Positions 60,022 through 64,000 of a stretch of DNA of 64,000 nucleotides are shown here, in pieces. Each line of letters opens with the position of its first letter. Positions within the stretch are counted from its first letter, which is position 1. The translations under genes and the position numbers were made by a program. The stretch is from contig OZ244166.1 in NCBI GenBank assembly GCA_965216445.1, positions 124,001-188,000 on the forward strand. The letters are read 5' to 3'. The notes under the pieces were generated by a model. That model did no database searches, was not told the DNA's origin, and saw only the letters and a list, made by a program, of their open reading frames with translations. Origin of the DNA: MA-ANB-1 sp965216445. Its GTDB lineage: Bacteria; Actinomycetota; Acidimicrobiia; Spongiisociales; ZC4RG35.

Positions 60022-60062
60022 GTGTGTCTCCTCATTCTGTCAGCGTGGCGCATCCTCGGAAG

Positions 60063-62384
60063 TCAGACCTCTGAAAGGGCCGAATCGACGCACGCGAGGA
60101 CCTCTTCGGCGAGGATCGGGAGCCGGCGTGGTCGATCTCCAACGGCGTCCTCGACTGCGCTAGCGATGACCGACGCGCAGGGACCGATGGGTGGTTCGCC
60201 GATACCTCGGGCGTTGAATGGGCCTGCGCCTTCGCCAGACTCGAGGACGACCACATCGATCTCGGGCATGTCGGCGCTGGTTGGGATGGTGTACTGGAAG
60301 AAGCCACCGGTCAGGTTCATCCCGTCTTGGAAGATGATTCTCTCGGTGAGTGCGTATCCGAGGCCTTGGCCTACCGCTCCGGCGATCTGCCCCTCAACGC
60401 TCATTGGGTTGATGGCGCGTCCGACATCGTGGGCTGCGACGTAATGGATCGGTTTGGCGTGCCCCGTCTCGGGGTCGACTTCGACCCAGGCACCGTGGGC
60501 ACCAAACGTGGCGTCAGGGAAGATCTGCACATCTCTGAGCACCGAGCCGACAGCTTCCTTGCCTCGTGGTGCGTAGAAGGAGGCCATGGCGTTGATCGGG
60601 ACCTCGAGCTTGACGCACATCGACAGAGCTTCACGGATCGACACAACGCCGTTCGGGGTGACAACGCCGCCCTCGGACAACTCGAGGTCGTCGATCGGGA
60701 TCCCAGTTGCCAGAGACACTCCTTCGAGCAGCTGCTCTTTGAGTTTCGTGGCTGCGTTGAGAGTTGCGTTTCCCGACATGTAAAGCTGACGTGTCGCAGT
60801 CGTTGTGCCAGCAAGTGGGGTTCTGGCACTATCGCCAAAATGAACAGTCACGTTTTCCAGCGAGGATTGGAGGACTTCGGCAGTGATCTGGCGGAGGGAG
60901 TCAACCTGACCGGCTCCCACGTCGGGAACCCCACATCGGACGACGATCCCGCCGTCGAGTTCATAGCCGACCCAAGACGATGATGAGTCATTCAGCCAGA
61001 TCAAACGACCGTATGACTGCATGTTGCAGGCAAGCCCCAGTCCGACTTTGTTTCCAGGCCGTGATGGCTCGGGTCGCTCTCCCAACCCGTCGATCACTGC
61101 GTCGATGCATTGGGACAACCAAACGGCAGTCTCCAACTCTTGCCCGACGGGTATCCGATCGCCCTTTCGGATCGAATTCAGCTTTCGAATCTCTGGGCGA
61201 GAGATACCGGCGATCTTGGCGATGGCGTCGAGTTGACCTTCATAGCCGAGTACCGGCTGCATCCCACCAAAACCTCGGAACGCTGAACCGGGCGTGTTGT
61301 TCGTGTAGGCCGCTCGTGAGTGGACCCGGACGTTGTCACAACGATACGGGCCGGTGGTGTTGACAGTTATGTAGAGCAGAACGTATGCGCTGAGGAGGGG
61401 ATAGGCGCCTGCGTCTGAGATGATCTCGATGTCCTGGGCGAGAAGACGTCCGTCTTCGGACGCCGCCGTCCGGTATTTCATGATGACCGGATGTCGCTTC
61501 GGTCTTGCGGTGAGTGACTCCTGACGGGACCAGACCATCTTCACTGGCCTTCCGGTGCGAAAGACTGCCAGGCCGATGAACGGCTCGACCGTCATGTCTT
61601 CCTTACCGCCGAAGCCTCCACCGAGGTACGGGGCTTGGACCCGGATCTTTCCATCGGGTAGCCCGAGAATCTTGGCGACATCGCGGTAGTGCTCGACGAC
61701 TTGGGTTGACGCGCGGATATTGATCACTCCGTCGTCATCTAGCCATCCCACGCCAGCCTCGGGTTCCAGATAGGCGTGGTCGACAACCTGGGCGTGGTAG
61801 TCGTTCTCGACGATGATGTCGGCGTTCTGAAATGCCTCGGCGACATCTCCGGTGTCGATCCTCCACTCAGCCAGAAGGTTTCCAGCCTCGTGCACGAGTG
61901 GGGAATCTGCCTCCAGTGCGGCAACTGGGTCGCCAACGACGGGCAGTTCTTCGTATTCGACGTCGACAAGCAGGACTGCTTCGTCGAGGACGTCCACGGA
62001 CTCAGCGACCACCAGGGCAACCGGCTCTCCGTGGTACCGGATCCTTTCGGTGGCGAGGACAACGCTGGAGGCAGTGAGCGCCTCGACGTCGATCTGTTGG
62101 CCGGGGACGTTGACATTCACCTCGTTGTTAGGAACGTCCTCTCCGAAGAGGACGCACACCACGCCCGGCAAGGCCTCGGCGGCTGAAGCGTCCCGGTTCA
62201 CAATTGTCGCGGAGGGAAGGGGAGAGCGAACTAATCGAGCGTGGAGGCAGCCAGCGACATCGAAGTCGGCCGCATATCGCGTCAGGCCGAGGATCTTCTC
62301 CTTGGCGTCAGCTCGCCGGACTCGTTGGTTGACGACGCGGAACTGTTTTCCGCTGGTTGGTGGAGCAGGTGTGGTCGTAGTCAT
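60063..62384 (-). CDS. Molybdenum hydroxylase large subunit (xanthine dehydrogenase/CO dehydrogenase type)
   Basis: 773 residues from the ATG at 62384, overlapping the 2Fe-2S subunit stop by 4 bases. The molybdopterin-binding subunit is recognised from RYAADFDVAGCLHARLVRSP, PYLGGGFGGKEDM, AFRGFGGMQPVLGYE and the C-terminal GIGEPPIGP with catalytic E730. It lacks the AYRCAFR-type Se/Cu cysteine motif of CO dehydrogenase. Such enzymes hydroxylate N-heterocycles or aldehydes using water and a Mo cofactor. The substrate could be a purine, nicotinate or other ring. FAD and 2Fe-2S genes precede it and an HMGL-like lyase follows. Confidence 0.92.
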   Translation of the reverse strand: MTTTTPAPPTSGKQFRVVNQRVRRADAKEKILGLTRYAADFDVAGCLHARLVRSPLPSATIVNRDASAAEALPGVVCVLFGEDVPNNEVNVNVPGQQIDVEALTASSVVLATERIRYHGEPVALVVAESVDVLDEAVLLVDVEYEELPVVGDPVAALEADSPLVHEAGNLLAEWRIDTGDVAEAFQNADIIVENDYHAQVVDHAYLEPEAGVGWLDDDGVINIRASTQVVEHYRDVAKILGLPDGKIRVQAPYLGGGFGGKEDMTVEPFIGLAVFRTGRPVKMVWSRQESLTARPKRHPVIMKYRTAASEDGRLLAQDIEIISDAGAYPLLSAYVLLYITVNTTGPYRCDNVRVHSRAAYTNNTPGSAFRGFGGMQPVLGYEGQLDAIAKIAGISRPEIRKLNSIRKGDRIPVGQELETAVWLSQCIDAVIDGLGERPEPSRPGNKVGLGLACNMQSYGRLIWLNDSSSSWVGYELDGGIVVRCGVPDVGAGQVDSLRQITAEVLQSSLENVTVHFGDSARTPLAGTTTATRQLYMSGNATLNAATKLKEQLLEGVSLATGIPIDDLELSEGGVVTPNGVVSIREALSMCVKLEVPINAMASFYAPRGKEAVGSVLRDVQIFPDATFGAHGAWVEVDPETGHAKPIHYVAAHDVGRAINPMSVEGQIAGAVGQGLGYALTERIIFQDGMNLTGGFFQYTIPTSADMPEIDVVVLESGEGAGPFNARGIGEPPIGPCASVIASAVEDAVGDRPRRLPILAEEVLACVDSALSEV

Positions 62385-62857
62385 TCGCTCGATCTTTCGG
62401 CAACGAGAACGTTTTCGACGGCATCGATGATTGCTTGGTATCCGGAGCACCGGCACAAGTTTCCGTGAAGCTGGTCGCGGATTTGTTCCCTGTTGTACTT
62501 CCGGCCCGAACGCAGCATTTCGGTTGCCATCATGAGAAGTCCTTGGGTGCAGAAGCCACATTGTGACGCTCCCAAGTCCCAGAAGGCCTGCTGGAGGGGG
62601 TGGAGGGCATCGGGCGATTCGGAGAGCCCAGCCGAGGTTTCGATTTCGGACCCGTTGACCTGAAGGGCGAGTATCGAACAGGCGGTTGCGGATCGACCGT
62701 CAACAAGGACCGTGCAAGCGCCACAGACACCCTCCGAGCAGCCGTCCTTGACCTCGTAAGCCTGGGCGAACTCCCTCATCCACCGCAGCAGGGTGTAGTG
62801 CGACGGTGTGTCCGCGGTGACAGTGGCACCGTTGATAGAAAGGCTCACGGATTGCAT
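62381..62857 (-). CDS. Molybdenum hydroxylase 2Fe-2S subunit
   Basis: 158 residues. The plant-type ferredoxin cluster is seen as KDGCSEGVCGACTVLVDG, and the second all-helical cluster as GASQCGFCTQGLLM and NLCRCSGYQAI. This is the complete eight-Cys pattern of the small subunit, which carries electrons from Mo to FAD. It follows the FAD subunit after 1 base and overlaps the large subunit by 4 bases. Confidence 0.95.
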   Translation of the reverse strand: MQSVSLSINGATVTADTPSHYTLLRWMREFAQAYEVKDGCSEGVCGACTVLVDGRSATACSILALQVNGSEIETSAGLSESPDALHPLQQAFWDLGASQCGFCTQGLLMMATEMLRSGRKYNREQIRDQLHGNLCRCSGYQAIIDAVENVLVAERSSE

Positions 62858-62858
62858 C

Positions 62859-63710
62859 TCAGACCTCGGTGGCTCGGTTGACGGCGTCTTCTACGGCTCG
62901 CTTGGCCAGGACCCCTGTCAGACGTTTCCGGTAGTCAGAAGACACATATTCGTCATCGGAGGGGTCGACATGGTCTCCCGCGCTGGAGGCCAAACCGGAG
63001 GCGACATCGTGCCGAACCCCCACAATTTGCTGCTCGAGCGCGGTCAGTCGTATCGGTTTGCTGGCCACGCCGGCGGCTCCGAGAGCGGTTGATGCAATCG
63101 AGTCACCCTCGATCGTCAGCTTTGCCGCCACTGCGACCAGGGCGAAGTCACCTGCTCGTCGGGCGTATTCGTGAAACCCCCAGCCTGCTTCTGGGGTAGT
63201 CGGCACTGTGATTGCGTGGATGATCTCGCCATGATCCAATGCTGTTGTGTAGTAGCCGACGCCAAAATCGGACGCCGGTATAGACCGGGCACCTTCGGGT
63301 CCTATCACCTCGACGGAGGCGTCGAGGACCAATGCAGCCAGGGGCAACTCGGCGGCCGGGTCAGCCTGAGCCAACGACCCTCCAATGGTGCCGAAATTCC
63401 GGATCCTCTGACTTCCGACATGGGCTGCGGCGGCCGCAAGAAGCGGGGCGTGCTCAGCGACATCGTCTGATTCGGCGAGTGTGGTGTGGGTGATACCGGC
63501 ACCGACATGGAGCTTGTCGTTTTGTACCGAGATCTGTTTCAACTCTGCCAAGGCTGAAATGTCCACCACGAGGGAGGGGCTGGCGAGGTTGAGGTTCATC
63601 ATCGGCACCAAACTCTGGCCGCCAGCGATCACACGACAGTTGTCGTCACCCCCGGCCAACTGAGCCAGGGCGTCTTCGAGATCTCGAGCACGCACGTAGT
63701 CAGTGGTCAT
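62859..63710 (-). CDS. Molybdenum hydroxylase FAD-binding subunit
   Basis: 283 residues from the ATG at 63710. It has the FAD-binding motifs VIAGGQSLVPMMNLNLA and TIGGSLAQADPAAELP of the CoxM/XDH-B family, and a C-terminal CO-dehydrogenase flavoprotein domain. It is the first gene of the operon (FAD, 2Fe-2S, Mo, HMGL). The upstream region (63711-64000) should hold the promoter; it contains a 15-bp inverted repeat with one mismatch, arms 63743-63757 and 63818-63832, but no clear gene. Confidence 0.92.
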   Translation of the reverse strand: MTTDYVRARDLEDALAQLAGGDDNCRVIAGGQSLVPMMNLNLASPSLVVDISALAELKQISVQNDKLHVGAGITHTTLAESDDVAEHAPLLAAAAAHVGSQRIRNFGTIGGSLAQADPAAELPLAALVLDASVEVIGPEGARSIPASDFGVGYYTTALDHGEIIHAITVPTTPEAGWGFHEYARRAGDFALVAVAAKLTIEGDSIASTALGAAGVASKPIRLTALEQQIVGVRHDVASGLASSAGDHVDPSDDEYVSSDYRKRLTGVLAKRAVEDAVNRATEV

Positions 63711-63742
63711 GCGCAAGATCCAGCTTCGCCGTTGAACTAACG

Positions 63743-63832
63743 CACTGATACCGGCGGATCCACGAGCACGGAGGAGATTTCGGCCCGTTTATGAGCTTGA
63801 GCATCTCGTCACTTCCACCGCCGATATCAGTG
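63743..63832. repeat. Inverted repeat upstream of the molybdenum hydroxylase operon
   Basis: Arms CACTGATACCGGCGG (63743-63757) and CCGCCGATATCAGTG (63818-63832) match with one mismatch, separated by 60 bases. Role unknown: long-spaced operator, ends of a small mobile remnant, or chance. On the minus strand the region also reads as a short open frame ending near the right arm. Confidence 0.4.
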
Positions 63833-64000
63833 TCTTTCGCCCGGTTGGGCTCCTTCCACAGCGGCTGGTGGCCGCTCCCGGGCTCTTCAAGCGAAATCTA
63901 CCACACGGAAATCAGATTTCAACCTGACGAAAACCAGTGATCCGAGTGGTCAGCGGCAATCGATGAGGTTTGGCTATCGATTCAGGGTCCTGCGACGAAG

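Overview
The window is bacterial chromosomal DNA of moderately high GC. The most likely source is an actinobacterium, probably Acidimicrobiia. Supporting features are lipoproteins with Thr-rich linkers, an MmpL pump under a TetR regulator, an ECF41 sigma factor with its usual partner genes, a large cyclase/ATPase/TPR regulator and many GTG starts. The lineage is inferred; no rRNA or intact tRNA gene is present.

Region 1 (1-18.3 kb) is housekeeping and envelope material: a TrpF-like fragment cut by the window edge, a uracil-DNA-glycosylase-like protein, a membrane metzincin protease, an MMPL transporter facing its TetR repressor across two palindromic operators, a zinc-ribbon protein, a very large secreted metzincin-like protein, a META-domain lipoprotein, a CtpE-like P-type ATPase, 4-alpha-glucanotransferase, a streptogramin-lyase-like propeller and a hydrolase. 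It ends with a YCII protein, a cluster of stable hairpins, and an ECF41 operon preceded by a textbook ECF41 promoter.

Region 2 (18.5-31.4 kb) holds the 1278-residue regulator, an OFA-type MFS carrier, a remnant of a phytoene-desaturase-like gene, a secreted 5'-nucleotidase, an ECF sigma factor coupled to a membrane kelch protein, and a SEC-C protein beside a tyrosine integrase. Next to the integrase lies the 3' half of a tRNA-Ala(CGC), which is a probable attachment core.

Region 3 (31.4-54 kb) is a catabolic island for nitrogen compounds. Two divergent promoters carry the same palindrome (TGTCWCT-N5-AGWGACA). They serve aminotransferase, MmsA and DUF1185 genes on one side and hydantoinase, isochorismatase-like, enamidase-like, DUF1989 and DUF5591-like genes on the other, plus an acetylpolyamine-amidohydrolase-like gene and an NMT1-type ABC transporter. 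Downstream are two paralogous TrzN/guanine-deaminase-like hydrolases, an aldehyde dehydrogenase, a class II aldolase and a GntR regulator. Together they could import an N-heterocycle, open its ring, remove the carbamoyl and amino groups and feed the resulting semialdehyde to MmsA. The substrate is unknown.

Region 4 (54-64 kb) contains the most striking single gene: a thioredoxin-fold/DsbD-alpha protein whose redox motif reads UxxC, with an in-frame TGA and a SECIS-like hairpin just downstream, so it is probably a selenoprotein. Nearby are a truncated phosphoglycerate-mutase-like gene, a MaoC dehydratase, a DUF2652/SRPBCC protein, a lipoprotein, a cyclase fragment, and a molybdenum hydroxylase operon (FAD, 2Fe-2S and Mo subunits) ending in an HMGL-like aldolase.
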